A stretch of 64,000 nucleotides of DNA from Whitmania pigra. Its lineage: Eukaryota; Annelida; Clitellata; Hirudinida; Haemopidae. The notes under the pieces are model-generated. The model made no database searches and had not been told where the DNA came from. It saw only the letters and a list, made by a program, of their open reading frames with translations. Position 1 is the stretch's first letter, and every line of letters starts with the position of its first letter. The stretch lies in NCBI GenBank assembly GCA_021613335.1, contig JAJTWR010000479.1:310001-374000 (forward strand). Direction: 5' to 3'. Below are positions 45,327-55,016 of this stretch, piece after piece. The position numbers were made by a program, and so were the translations under genes.

Positions 45327-45659
45327 ATGTATTTAACTATTTTCTTTGTTTTTTTAATGCTTAGCGCCTGCATGGCAGCGGCAAAAAATCTCAATAAAAA
45401 ACCAAAAAAAGAGGAAAAAGTTATTGATTTGTTGTTGTTTGAAGATTGGAGATCAGAAGACCTGAATACGTCAGAATTACTCATATTAATAGATTATATT
45501 AACGATATTTATTCAAACGGCTTAATTAATAAAAATGAATACGATTGGAAAATCAACAAAATAAGCCGATTAATAGAAGCTAAACTATTTACCGAAAAAG
45601 ATACCCTACAAATTACTGACTGTATATCAAATATCAAAAGAGATAATAGAGAAACATAA
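45327..45659 (+). CDS. Small putative lipoprotein, unknown function
   Basis: A 110-residue protein not recognised from sequence. It begins with a hydrophobic segment and a lipobox-like LSAC (Cys15), followed by a Lys-rich stretch and then an acidic, helical domain (about 35-105). It could be a lipoprotein or a single-span protein. Start is ATG, in the divergent gap from the NamZ-type gene. A minus-strand frame (45278-45484) overlaps it but lacks coding character. The 253 bases after it carry no recognised signal. Confidence 0.55.
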   Translation: MYLTIFFVFLMLSACMAAAKNLNKKPKKEEKVIDLLLFEDWRSEDLNTSELLILIDYINDIYSNGLINKNEYDWKINKISRLIEAKLFTEKDTLQITDCISNIKRDNRET

Positions 45660-45912
45660 GCATACTCAACCTAAATTATCGGGTTTTTTGGCATATCTCG
45701 GCTTGTAATCTATAAAAAATGTAAAGATAAACGACCTTGCTTTAAGATTTTTAAATCGCTATGAGGAAATGTTTTTTGGAGTTTAAACTAAGCTACGATT
45801 GGCGCATAAAGCTAAAAACTTATCAACGGCGCAAAACAAATATTTAAGCAAAAATATAGGTTACAAATAAATAGCTTTAATTTAGCGGCTTAAATTTCAG
45901 TTCTTAATTAAA

Positions 45913-47127
45913 GTGAATATCTCTTATTTTATCGCCAAACGGATTTCCTTAAAAAGCGAGCGCACATTTTCCAAATTAATTGTCCGCATAGCCATTGTAG
46001 GGGTAATGTTAAGTTTGGCGGTTATGATACTTTCGATTGCTATTATCAAAGGATTTAAAACCGAAATTCAAGATAAAGTGAGGGGGTTTATTGGCGATAT
46101 TCAGATTTACAGATTTGATTTGAATGGGTCTTTTGAAAAAGCGCCTTTTACGCCGAATGATACCACGCTAAAATCATTAAAAAATAATCCTCAAATTACT
46201 TCTTATTATCCTTTTGCCGTAAAACCGGCTATTATAACCGCCAATAATGAAGTAGAAGGAATCAATTTTAAGGGGATTGACGCTCAATACGACTGGACCT
46301 TTATCAGCAAACATCTGCTAAAAGGGAAGACGATTGATTTCAGCGCCAATGCCGATAAATCTTTATTAATTTCAAATTATACCGCCAATAGGTTAAAGTT
46401 GAAATTGGGCGATAAACTGGTGATGCACTTTATTCAAAACCCTCCGCGACGCCGGCTTTTTACCATTGTTGGAATTTACGACATTGGTATAGAAAACTTA
46501 GATAAAAGTTTTGTTATAGGCGATATTAATATTATTAAAAGACTGAATAATTGGAATCCAACCGAAATGGGAGGCATCGAAGTGCGCATAAAAGACTTTT
46601 CTAAATTAAAGCAAACAGGAAATCAGGTTTATGAAAACTTGGAACTAAAACTACGGGCCAGAACAGTAGAAGAAAGCTCGCCGGAAATTTTTTCTTGGTT
46701 GTCGTTATTGGATGTTAATACCAAAGTTTTGTTGGTATTGATGATGATTGTGGGCGTAATTAATATGGTTACGGCATTATTGATTATGATTTTAGAACGT
46801 ACCACCATGATCGGGGTTCTTAAATCTATGGGCTTTACCAATTTTAGAATCATCAAAATATTTTTGTACAACGCGCTTTATCTGGTAGGCATTGGGTTGG
46901 TTTTAGGTAATATTTTGGGCTTGGGTCTGGGTTTTGCCCAGCAGCATTTTCAGTTTTTTAAACTGGAGCAAACAAGTTATTACCTGAAATACGTACCCGT
47001 AGAAATTCATTTTTTGGATGTGGCGGCGCTAAATCTGGCAACCGTTATTGTGTGTACGCTGGTACTTATTTTGCCGGCTTTATTAATTAGTAGGGTTAGC
47101 CCAGCCAAAGCAATTCGGTTTAAATAG
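45913..47127 (+). CDS. LolE/LolC-like ABC transporter permease (FtsX domain)
   Basis: A 404-residue permease with the MacB/LolE layout: one N-terminal span (about 25-45), a large periplasmic domain (about 60-270) and three C-terminal spans (about 275-300, 320-345, 375-398). The N-terminal YFIAKRISLKSERTFSKLI and C-terminal SRVSPAKAIRFK are typical of lipoprotein-releasing system permeases, which extract outer-membrane lipoproteins from the inner membrane with ATPase LolD. No lolD is adjacent. A GTG at 45913 fits the conserved N-terminus (MNISYFIAKR). Could instead serve another MacB-like function. Confidence 0.82.
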   Translation: MNISYFIAKRISLKSERTFSKLIVRIAIVGVMLSLAVMILSIAIIKGFKTEIQDKVRGFIGDIQIYRFDLNGSFEKAPFTPNDTTLKSLKNNPQITSYYPFAVKPAIITANNEVEGINFKGIDAQYDWTFISKHLLKGKTIDFSANADKSLLISNYTANRLKLKLGDKLVMHFIQNPPRRRLFTIVGIYDIGIENLDKSFVIGDINIIKRLNNWNPTEMGGIEVRIKDFSKLKQTGNQVYENLELKLRARTVEESSPEIFSWLSLLDVNTKVLLVLMMIVGVINMVTALLIMILERTTMIGVLKSMGFTNFRIIKIFLYNALYLVGIGLVLGNILGLGLGFAQQHFQFFKLEQTSYYLKYVPVEIHFLDVAALNLATVIVCTLVLILPALLISRVSPAKAIRFK

Positions 47128-47210
47128 TTTTCGGTTTTTTTTATATGGTTAATCGAATTCAGGATTCAAAAAACCAATTATTTTCGCTTAAGCAAAGCTC
47201 GTATTAAACG

Positions 47211-48044
47211 CTAAGGGGTTTTCTTTTTAAATTTTGGTAGAAATAACAAAATTAAATTTATAAAGGCTTTTAAAATTTTGTATGCTACCCGGTGTTGTTT
47301 GATGTATAGAAATTGGTGTAGTTTTTTAAACTCTAGTTCTTTTAACCAATCGTAATCATTTACAAATTGAGGGAAGTATTTTTTTAACGAGGCAGCTCTT
47401 TCTAAATACATTTCTTGGTGATTATCAATATTAGATGATACGCCTGTAGCTTCGTAAATAGTGGTAATTATGGGGATATGTTTGTACTTAACGTCTTTTT
47501 TACAGATGGCATAGGTGAAAAACTCCCAGTCAGAAACGAATTTAAAATCTTCATTGTAATAAAAAATAGTCTCAAAAAGAACTTTTTTTATAAAAGCCGC
47601 TTGGTGAGATATATTATGTTTATAAAAAAACTTAAAATCCAGTTTTTCAGGAAATGTTCTCCATTTTTTTTTATTGCCTTCATTATAAATAATGTCGCCG
47701 TAATAAATATCTGATTCGCATTTAAAAGTTTGCACTACCTTTTCAATGGTATCAGGTTGATAAAGGCAATCCCCGCTGTTTAAAAAAAGCAAATAATTAC
47801 CTTTGGCAACTTTAATTCCTTTGTTCATTGCGTTGTAAATGCCTTTATCAGGTTTGCTTACCCAATAATTTATGTTTGCCGAATATTTTTCTATAAGCTG
47901 CTTGCTGCCGTCGGTACTGTCGCCGTCAATGATGATATATTCAAAATTGATATTGCCTTTTTGAGCAACTACGCTATCTAGCGTGTTTTTAAGCCCGTTA
48001 TAATTGTTTAAGTTTATGGTGATGATGGATAACAGGGGGGTCAT
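47211..48044 (-). CDS. Family 2 glycosyltransferase
   Basis: A 277-residue GT-A enzyme like those for capsule and O-antigen. PLLSIITINLNN at the start, IIIDGDSTDGSKQLI, DKGIYNAMNKGI and the metal site in FLNSGD are clear. I chose the ATG at 48044 (the TTG at 48050 is two codons longer). It overlaps the upstream 714-residue glycosyltransferase by 47 bases and is the last gene of the minus-strand envelope-glycan block. Acceptor unknown. Confidence 0.85.
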   Translation of the reverse strand: MTPLLSIITINLNNYNGLKNTLDSVVAQKGNINFEYIIIDGDSTDGSKQLIEKYSANINYWVSKPDKGIYNAMNKGIKVAKGNYLLFLNSGDCLYQPDTIEKVVQTFKCESDIYYGDIIYNEGNKKKWRTFPEKLDFKFFYKHNISHQAAFIKKVLFETIFYYNEDFKFVSDWEFFTYAICKKDVKYKHIPIITTIYEATGVSSNIDNHQEMYLERAASLKKYFPQFVNDYDWLKELEFKKLHQFLYIKQHRVAYKILKAFINLILLFLPKFKKKTP

Positions 48045-50142
48045 TTTCAATGGATTTTAGTAAGTCGTTTAACTGTTTGCGTATTGTCTGAGGGGTAAAA
48101 GGGGTTAGCGAAGAGGCAGAATTTGTTCTTATTTCGTTCCAAAGAGTTTCGTTTGTATATAATGTAACCATTTTTTCGGCAAATGTAATTTTATCATTGG
48201 CAATCATCACATTTTTTCCATCCTGCAGGTTGATGCCTTCCGCGCCAATAGCTGTTGATACAATTGGTAAACCGTATTCAAGGCTTTGTCCTATTTTACC
48301 TTTCATACCGGCTCCAAAACGTAAAGGAGCCACAAAAACCCTACTTTCGTAAAAAAATGGGCTAACATCTTCAATAAATCCGGGAACGCATATTTGATTA
48401 CTCTTTAAGTTTGAAACTTGCGGCGGGGGGTAGCTTCCCAAAAGCGTTATTTTTACATCGGGAAGTTTTTCCCAAAACAAGGGCATTATTTCGTTTACGA
48501 GCCATAATACTGCGTCTATGTTAGGTTTATGCCTGTATCCGCCAATAAATAATAATCCGTTTCGTTCGTTAAACCTTTTATCGCTCAGGTTGGTTTTTAA
48601 GGTATGGATATTGGGTATAACTGCCACATTTTTAATTCCGTTTTCTATAAGTAAATTCTTTTCATCGTGTGTTACCGCCAGCGTTAAATCTGCTTTTTTT
48701 GCGAACTGAAGTTCGATTGATTTAGTTGTTTTTGCAAGTTTCAACAAATTCTGATCATTGCTTAACAATGCTTCGCGCTCAATTCTAACGAAATGCAAAT
48801 CAACGGTATCGTAAATCCATTTGATATGTTTGTAATTATCGAAAATGTATTTAAAAGTTTCGTTATTGTGCGGTTTGCATAACCAGGCTATGTTAACGGT
48901 TTTTAGCCGCATGTTAAGCAATTTTAGCATTCCTTTTCGGTTAGGATACCCATATAAAACTTCAAATCCTTCATTAACCATCTTTTCAAAATAGTTTGGC
49001 GTTTTATTCGCGTCAGAGGGAACGAACAGAATGTGATAACCGCACGATTTAACCAGTTTGAACAACTCAAAAATACGATTGGAACCCGAATCTTGGTTGG
49101 GGGTAGGTATTATGTCATCAATAAGCAAAATGGTTTTACGGTAATTAGGATAGGGGGCTAATTCTAATTTTAGCGAAGCTATTTCATCGAAGTCGTATTG
49201 ATGATTAACAATAGTTAGTAATGGGTGATAAGTTAGGTTAATGTTTGATTTTCCGGCAGCGTTTAAAATATTTTTTCCCAGTTCGATTGATTTTTGGCTA
49301 AAGTCAAGATTTACTTGTCCGTTTGCCAATAAAAATTTCTTTATTACCAAGCCGTTTGCCGAGCAAAAATCAACTTGTTTTAACGAGTTGGCAAAAGGAT
49401 GTTCGGGTAGTTCAGCAAGATTTGAAGCGACAATTTTATTACCGCTTATATTAAAACCGGTTTCGGCTGTTAATCCAAACTGGTTAACAATTTTACAGCA
49501 ACTTGCCTCAAAAAGTTTTGAGGAGGCTTCCGCTAATTGTAAACCCCAGTTCCCATAAAAGGAGCTGTTGCATTGTATAAAAATAATTTTTGAACCGTTT
49601 GTTTTTTTTGCAAGTTCTTTTGCGGCAATTTTGCAGTCAGAAATAACTTTGATAGCGGGATAGTCTTTTAAAAAGTTCATTGTTTTTTGAACAGGAGCTA
49701 TCAATATTATTTCATAAGCGAAGGTTTTAAAAGCGTATGCTACAGATTCTAAACAAGCCGATAGTTTATCGGGGTTTTGGATTTGATATATTACAAGGCT
49801 AAAATCGGCAGCCCCAGAAACCGGGTTTGGTTTGGTTTTTAAAAAATTTACCTGATTATTTTTGAAAAAGTACAAACCAAATATCCATAAACCGATATTT
49901 TTAAATTTTTCCATAAAACCCTTTTCGCTTTTGGCGGCCGAATGTAAACCGGCATATGCTTTTTTATCAAGCGCGATAACCGAGAGGCATAAAAGTAATA
50001 ATCGTAAAATAAAGTACGGCCAAAAAGCTACGTTTAAGGCAAAATATTTAGGTTTACCTTTAATAAGCCCTTTTTGATAGGCGTTAATAAACTTAAAGCA
50101 CGCGATAAAATTTATTTTATCTATCCATTTGTAAATTTTCAT
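47998..50142 (-). CDS. Large two-part glycosyltransferase (GT2-like remnant plus GT4)
   Basis: A 714-residue protein. A membrane-like segment (about 29-50) is followed by a GT2-like region (about 105-320) with alternating strands but without a clear DxD, so it may be inactive. A GT-B glycosyltransferase (about 325-700) follows, beginning ILLIDDIIPTPNQDSGSNR and containing LLFIGGYRHKPN, VPGFIEDVSPFF, LRFGAGMKGKIGQSLEYGLPIVST and AEGINL, the GT4 donor-site pattern. Possibly a bifunctional enzyme adding two sugars. It lies between two GT2 genes behind an MsbA-like exporter; specificity cannot be read. Confidence 0.75.
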   Translation of the reverse strand: MKIYKWIDKINFIACFKFINAYQKGLIKGKPKYFALNVAFWPYFILRLLLLCLSVIALDKKAYAGLHSAAKSEKGFMEKFKNIGLWIFGLYFFKNNQVNFLKTKPNPVSGAADFSLVIYQIQNPDKLSACLESVAYAFKTFAYEIILIAPVQKTMNFLKDYPAIKVISDCKIAAKELAKKTNGSKIIFIQCNSSFYGNWGLQLAEASSKLFEASCCKIVNQFGLTAETGFNISGNKIVASNLAELPEHPFANSLKQVDFCSANGLVIKKFLLANGQVNLDFSQKSIELGKNILNAAGKSNINLTYHPLLTIVNHQYDFDEIASLKLELAPYPNYRKTILLIDDIIPTPNQDSGSNRIFELFKLVKSCGYHILFVPSDANKTPNYFEKMVNEGFEVLYGYPNRKGMLKLLNMRLKTVNIAWLCKPHNNETFKYIFDNYKHIKWIYDTVDLHFVRIEREALLSNDQNLLKLAKTTKSIELQFAKKADLTLAVTHDEKNLLIENGIKNVAVIPNIHTLKTNLSDKRFNERNGLLFIGGYRHKPNIDAVLWLVNEIMPLFWEKLPDVKITLLGSYPPPQVSNLKSNQICVPGFIEDVSPFFYESRVFVAPLRFGAGMKGKIGQSLEYGLPIVSTAIGAEGINLQDGKNVMIANDKITFAEKMVTLYTNETLWNEIRTNSASSLTPFTPQTIRKQLNDLLKSIENDPPVIHHHHKLKQL

Positions 50143-50270
50143 AATCGATACTTTTTAAAAGCAATTTTTCGGGCGTAATTAAGTTTACTGATGCCGGTTC
50201 GTTTTTTTTAAATCAGGAAAAACATCAGCGTAATTTTATCAGGCGAAATAAAACATGGAATAATGCTTAT

Positions 50271-51182
50271 CTAAAAACATATTTTTCGAATATAGTTTAA
50301 TTTGCTGATGTTGCTTTTTTTCTTGATATAGAATACATTTTTGTAGTTTTTTAAAAGAAGACATAAAAGCCTAAATCGGCGATTTAATTTTTTATTTTCG
50401 TCAAAACAAGAGATGATTTCTTTTACCAAGGGAGTATAGGCGGAATTTTTTGTAGCGCAACACATTAACCATTTGATATTGATTCCTCTTATTTTCTTCT
50501 TATTTTCTTCTGTTTGTGGTTTCTTTTTAATATTTAGAATATCTGTGTTAGAATGGGTATGTTGCCTGTATTTTACCAACGTTTTATCGTAATACTTTAA
50601 TGAACCATAAGAAGCGGAAACGAAAGCCATCCACCAGTCGTGATAAAAAGAGTTTGGAAAGGGAATAAATTTAGCAATCAAATAACGTTTAAACATAATT
50701 GCATGCCCGGAAACGCAATTGTAAAATAACAGCGGAAGAGGAGAGTTTCCTTCATACATATTCATTTTATTTGATATTTTCATATTCATAAGATTGCCTT
50801 CTTGGTCAATAAATTCAGAGTCATGATAAATGAGGTCATTGGCGCCGATAGTTTCAACCAATAATTGTATTTTTTCTAAATCCCAAATATCGTCTTGGTC
50901 TGAAAGCGATATAAAGTCTCCGGCGCATAATAAAATCGACTTTTCGAAATTTTTGGCATACCCCAAATTATACTCGTTTTGGTAAATTTTAATGTTAGGA
51001 TGTTTTAACCCGTATTCTTTCAATATGGCGATGGTTCCATCTTTTGAACAATCGTCAACCACAACAATCTCCAAATTACGATAGGTTTGATTGACAAGAG
51101 AATTTAGTTGTTCTACTAAGTATTTTTCGCCATTATAGGTACATAAGGCTATTGAAACCAACGGTTGTTTCAGCTTAATCAT
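50271..51182 (-). CDS. Family 2 glycosyltransferase (rhamnosyltransferase-like)
   Basis: About 303 residues. SIALCTYNGEKYL, IVVVDDCSKDGT, YAKNFEKSIL and LSDQDDIWDLEKIQ (metal-binding DxD within SDQDD) are typical of rhamnosyl/alpha-glycosyl transferases of surface polysaccharides. The ATG at 51182 overlaps the ABC exporter stop by 8 bases (ATGATTAA), so translation is coupled. The TTG at 51200 is excluded as less likely. It probably adds sugars to the substrate of the neighbouring glycan enzymes. Confidence 0.86.
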   Translation of the reverse strand: MIKLKQPLVSIALCTYNGEKYLVEQLNSLVNQTYRNLEIVVVDDCSKDGTIAILKEYGLKHPNIKIYQNEYNLGYAKNFEKSILLCAGDFISLSDQDDIWDLEKIQLLVETIGANDLIYHDSEFIDQEGNLMNMKISNKMNMYEGNSPLPLLFYNCVSGHAIMFKRYLIAKFIPFPNSFYHDWWMAFVSASYGSLKYYDKTLVKYRQHTHSNTDILNIKKKPQTEENKKKIRGINIKWLMCCATKNSAYTPLVKEIISCFDENKKLNRRFRLLCLLLKNYKNVFYIKKKSNISKLNYIRKICF

Positions 51183-53004
51183 TAAACATTTGCATTTCAA
51201 TTAAACGATAATATAGCCCTTTTTTTGCAATAAGTTCTTGATGGGCGCCGGTTTCTATAATTTCCCCCTTATCAATCACCACAATTTTATTGGCATGTTG
51301 TATGGTGCTTAAACGGTGGGCAATTATCACCGAGGTACGGTTTTGCATCAAATTATCTAAAGCTTGCTGCACCAGTTTTTCAGATTTGGTGTCTAAAGCG
51401 GAGGTGGCCTCGTCTAACAACATGATTGGAGGATTGGTTAGCACTGCTCTGGCAATACAAATGCGTTGTTTTTGCCCGCCCGACAATTTATTTCCCCTAT
51501 CGCCCACAAATGTTTCATAACCATTTTCAGTTTGGGTTATAAAATCATGGGCGTTGGCAATTTTAGCGGCGGCAATTACCTGGTCTAAAGTGGCTCCGGG
51601 CTTGCCAAAGGCGATGTTGTTGAAAATACTGTCGTTAAATAAAAAAGAATCCTGATTTACAATACCAAGTTGGTTTCTGATGCTTTCTATAGTTAAATCG
51701 GTATAAAGTTGATCGTCTATACTTAGCGAACCGCTTTTGGGGTTATGAAATCTTGGAATCAGATCCATCAGCGTACTTTTACCTCCGCCAGACGGCCCCA
51801 CCAACGCTACAGTTTCGCCCTTCCAAATCACCAAATTAATGTTTTTTAAAATCTCCTTGTTACCATAATTAAAAGATACGTTATCAAAAACCAATGCTTT
51901 TTTAAATTCATGAATAGGGCGGGCATTTTCTTTATTTTGGAAAGCGGGCTTGGTATCAATCAGTTCCAACACGCGCTCGCCGGCGGCAATACCGGAATAG
52001 ATACCGCTAAATGAATCAGTTAAAGATTTTGCCGGACGCATTATCTGCGAAAAAATGGCAATGTAGGCTATAAAGTCGGCAGCTGTTAAAGCATTTGCGT
52101 CTTTATGCAAAATTAATTTGCCTCCATACCAAACAATAACAGATACTACCAAAACGCCCAAAAATTCAGAAACAGGAGGGCCTAATTGCTGGCGGCGAAC
52201 CATTTTCCTGATTATATTCGAGTAAAAGATATTTTCTTGATGAAACTTGTTTTTAACTCTTTCTGCCGCGTTAAATGCCTTTATTATTTTAATACCGACA
52301 ATGGATTCATCTAAAAAACCAATCATTTTAGCAAAAGATTCATGCGATTGCCGAGCTTGTTGTTTTAATCGTTTTACAATTTTGCTGATGATAAAAGCCG
52401 ATATCGGAATTACAAAAAGGGTAAATAACGTAAGTTTTGCAGAAATATTAAACAGCATAATAATATATGCAATTAAGGTAACAGGCTCTTTAAAAGCCAC
52501 TTGCAACGTATTGGTAACAGTAAACTGAACCACTTGTACATCCGATGCCACTTTGGAAATAATATCTCCCTTTCGCTCGTTGTTAAAAAAGCCAACCTGC
52601 AAATCCATTATATTATCAAATACCCGCTTTCTGAAGTTTAGTAATGTATGCACGCGTAGATCTTCAATAAACCGTTGAGATAAATATTTAAAGATATTAG
52701 AAAGCATTACCGAACTTACAATAATAATACAAACATACATTAGCGTTTTTTCAACGCCATAATTTATAATAGATTGATTGACAAATCTTCTAAGGTTAGC
52801 CAATATGTCAAAACTTGATGCGGCAGTATTGGTTAATTTGACGGAATAATTTTTTTCAGAATTTAAAAGGGTTTCAAAAAGCGGAGATAAAAGGGTCAAG
52901 TTAAATAAGCCAAAAAGAATTGACAGTAAAGTTGCGATAATATATGGTATTGCAAATTTTTCAATGGGTTTGGCAAAAGATAATAACCTAAAGTATGTTT
53001 TCAT
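51175..53004 (-). CDS. MsbA-like ABC exporter
   Basis: A 609-residue half-transporter: six spans (about 18-330) and a complete nucleotide-binding domain with Walker A GPSGGGKST (about 403-411), LSGGQ (507-511), Walker B IMLLDE with catalytic Glu about 532, and IAHR. This is the canonical type, unlike the exporter at 22195-23988. Length and sequence style fit MsbA (lipid A-core flipping) or a polysaccharide-lipid exporter. Being first in an operon with three glycosyltransferases favours export of a glycolipid. Its promoter box TACCTTTG is 23 bases upstream of the ATG. Confidence 0.9.
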   Translation of the reverse strand: MKTYFRLLSFAKPIEKFAIPYIIATLLSILFGLFNLTLLSPLFETLLNSEKNYSVKLTNTAASSFDILANLRRFVNQSIINYGVEKTLMYVCIIIVSSVMLSNIFKYLSQRFIEDLRVHTLLNFRKRVFDNIMDLQVGFFNNERKGDIISKVASDVQVVQFTVTNTLQVAFKEPVTLIAYIIMLFNISAKLTLFTLFVIPISAFIISKIVKRLKQQARQSHESFAKMIGFLDESIVGIKIIKAFNAAERVKNKFHQENIFYSNIIRKMVRRQQLGPPVSEFLGVLVVSVIVWYGGKLILHKDANALTAADFIAYIAIFSQIMRPAKSLTDSFSGIYSGIAAGERVLELIDTKPAFQNKENARPIHEFKKALVFDNVSFNYGNKEILKNINLVIWKGETVALVGPSGGGKSTLMDLIPRFHNPKSGSLSIDDQLYTDLTIESIRNQLGIVNQDSFLFNDSIFNNIAFGKPGATLDQVIAAAKIANAHDFITQTENGYETFVGDRGNKLSGGQKQRICIARAVLTNPPIMLLDEATSALDTKSEKLVQQALDNLMQNRTSVIIAHRLSTIQHANKIVVIDKGEIIETGAHQELIAKKGLYYRLIEMQMFND

Positions 53005-53027
53005 TTAAAAATTTAATGCGTACCGTG

Positions 53028-53035
53028 CAAAGGTA
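53028..53035 (-). promoter_or_regulatory. -7 element for the MsbA-glycosyltransferase operon
   Basis: TACCTTTG on the minus strand, perfect TANNTTTG, giving a leader of about 17 nt. -33 weak. Confidence 0.45.
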
Positions 53036-53211
53036 CATTTTTTGTAACCGATAGATGTTTCTTCAATTTTTAAAAGTAAAAAAATTACGCTTTTTAATGT
53101 TTAGCAAAAAACTTCGTTTAATGTCATTTAAAGATTTTTTTTCAAACTATTTGGCATTTTCAAAAAAACAATATTAACTAATTTTAATACTTTTGGAATA
53201 GTATCTATCAA

Positions 53212-53234
53212 AAATTTTGAGAATTTCAAAATTT
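53212..53234. repeat. Inverted repeat over the -33 region of the OmpA-family gene
   Basis: Perfect 9-bp arms AAATTTTGA (53212-53220) and TCAAAATTT (53226-53234) with a 5-bp spacer, covering the predicted -33 TTTG. Possible regulator site; the AT-only composition raises the chance of coincidence. Confidence 0.4.
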
Positions 53235-53245
53235 GTTTAACTTTG
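53216..53245 (+). promoter_or_regulatory. Promoter of the OmpA-family gene
   Basis: -33 TTTG (53216-53219), 18-base spacer, perfect -7 TAACTTTG (53238-53245). Leader about 47 nt. Confidence 0.55.
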
Positions 53246-53298
53246 TTTTTCAAAAAATTACGCAATTAAACAAAATAGGTTAACCTTAAAAAAAAATT

Positions 53299-54660
53299 AT
53301 GAATTATTTTACTTTAAAAAAAAGCATTACAATTTCTTTGATAGCGTTAGTCGGAGTATATTCCATGGCCAATGCCCAAAGTGGATCTGCGCCCAGCTCA
53401 TCTACCAAAGTATTTGGAGGCGCTAAACAATACAGAAGTTGGTTTGTAGGGGCTAACGCCGGGGTATTGGCTCCTGTTGTTTTTATAGGAGGGGCCAATG
53501 ATTTTGATTCATGGGAATCGAATTTGGGTTACGGCGTTTCCTTACGTAAACAATTTAGCCATATGTTTGGTATAGAAGGTAATATTTTTCGAGGTAAATT
53601 ATCTGCTTCTAATAGAAATGTTATAGACGGAGTTCAAAGCCCTAGATCTTTTGAAACAGATATTCAATATTTTGCAGATTTGAGAGGTGTTTTCAATCTT
53701 GCGAGCATGAATTTTTTACATCGTGAAAATTCGGTTAATTTCTTTGTTACCACCGGTTATGGTTTGATTGTCTTTAATCCTAAAGTGGTTCAGGATGATG
53801 GTAAAATTCTTAATTACAAATCGGTTAAAGAAGCTCGGGGCGAAAAAGGTTATACCAGAAAAAATTACGTTCCTGTTGGCGCTGGCGCAAAGTTTAGAAT
53901 TTCAGATCGGTTGTCATTTAAATTGGCGTACACCATGAATTTTATTGATGGCGATAATTTAGACGGCGTTAAAGACGACGTATCAAAAGATAAATTTTCT
54001 TATGCCAGCGCCGGTATAGAATTCTCTTTAGGTTCTATGTCTAAACCTAATTTGGACTGGGTGAATCCAATTGCAATTGTTTATGACGAGTTGAAAGATC
54101 CAACTTTGCGTCAAGAAATTGAAGCGCTAAAAAAACGGGTTGGAAATATAGAAAAATCTATTGAAGATTTGAAAAAAGATTCGGACGGCGATGGCGTTGC
54201 AGATTTGTTTGATAAATGTGCAGGTACTCCGGCAGGTACGGCAGTTGATGGAAGCGGTTGTCCTCTTCCTCCTCCTTCATTAGGCGTTGGAGGTTCAGGC
54301 AGCGACAGCTTAGGCGGCGGTTCTGCTAACGTTACCGGTTTTGAAGCTATTCAGTTTGATTTTAACTCGTCGGTTTTAAAAACGGAATCATATCCAACTT
54401 TAGATAAATTATCTCAGATTTTGCGCGAAAAAGGCAGTAAAATGACTATTACTGGTTATGCTTCTAGCGAAGGTACTGCTGCATATAACTTGAAATTATC
54501 TAAAGACAGAGCTAATTCGGTAAAAACATATTTGGTAAACTCAGGTGTTTCAGCTAGTCAAATTAGGGCGATAGGTAAAGGCGAGGCTAATCCAATTGCT
54601 TCTAATGATACAGAAGAAGGCCGGATAAAAAACCGTCGCGTTGAAACTAATAGAAATTAA
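53299..54660 (+). CDS. OmpA-family outer-membrane protein with C-terminal peptidoglycan-binding domain
   Basis: A 453-residue protein. The signal peptide ends near MANAQS (residue 27). A beta-barrel region spans about 45-250. A coiled-coil stretch (about 275-292) is followed by a calcium-binding TSP3-like motif (DSDGDGVADLFDKC) with CPLP and a Gly/Ser linker. The OmpA domain (about 345-450) contains FDFNSSVL and ITGYASSEGTAAYNLKLS, then the NRRVE end that contacts diaminopimelate. It anchors outer membrane to cell wall; similar proteins are abundant in gliding and non-gliding Bacteroidota. It has its own promoter and terminator, consistent with high monocistronic expression. Confidence 0.93.
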   Translation: MNYFTLKKSITISLIALVGVYSMANAQSGSAPSSSTKVFGGAKQYRSWFVGANAGVLAPVVFIGGANDFDSWESNLGYGVSLRKQFSHMFGIEGNIFRGKLSASNRNVIDGVQSPRSFETDIQYFADLRGVFNLASMNFLHRENSVNFFVTTGYGLIVFNPKVVQDDGKILNYKSVKEARGEKGYTRKNYVPVGAGAKFRISDRLSFKLAYTMNFIDGDNLDGVKDDVSKDKFSYASAGIEFSLGSMSKPNLDWVNPIAIVYDELKDPTLRQEIEALKKRVGNIEKSIEDLKKDSDGDGVADLFDKCAGTPAGTAVDGSGCPLPPPSLGVGGSGSDSLGGGSANVTGFEAIQFDFNSSVLKTESYPTLDKLSQILREKGSKMTITGYASSEGTAAYNLKLSKDRANSVKTYLVNSGVSASQIRAIGKGEANPIASNDTEEGRIKNRRVETNRN

Positions 54661-54680
54661 ATTTAAGTTTTTTCAAACAG

Positions 54681-54713
54681 AAAAGAGTTCCAAATAATTG
54701 GGGCTCTTTTTTA
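54681..54713 (+). terminator. Intrinsic terminator after the OmpA-family gene
   Basis: AAAAGAGTTCC (54681-54691) pairs with GGGGCTCTTTT (54700-54710), two G-U pairs, 8-nt loop, followed by further T residues. Confidence 0.85.
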
Positions 54714-54765
54714 TTTATACATTTTTGTAATGGGCTTCCAAAAACCATCAACCAATCTTAAAATT

Positions 54766-54840
54766 ATGAGGTGGATTAACGTTATTGTTATAAGTATGTT
54801 TATTTTAGGCATATTGCTAAAATTATTATACAAAAAATAA
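54766..54840 (+). CDS. Candidate 24-residue single-span membrane peptide
   Basis: ATG frame of 24 codons ending TAA. It encodes a Met-Arg-Trp start, about 17 hydrophobic residues and a basic Tyr-Lys-Lys end, which is the layout of small inner-membrane peptides. It lies after the OmpA terminator and has no clear ribosome site or promoter box, so chance is possible. The rest of the stretch to 55016 shows nothing recognised. Confidence 0.25.
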   Translation: MRWINVIVISMFILGILLKLLYKK

Positions 54841-55016
54841 CCTTAATCAAATCATGCGCAATTAGCGCAATATGCTTTTAAATTAAAGCAGAAATTTCTC
54901 TGTTAGATTTCTTCTTTAAAGAAGCATTAAGAGAATTAGGTTTTGTTGGAAAAAAGGAAGGAAACATTTTTTGGTTATCGTGATCAAAAAAACAGGTTCA
55001 ATATCTGTTTAAATCT

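Noticed and set aside
45278..45484. Minus-strand frame over the small putative lipoprotein gene
   Set aside because: Starts inside the opposite gene, low-complexity sequence; the plus-strand reading has a better N-terminus and length.
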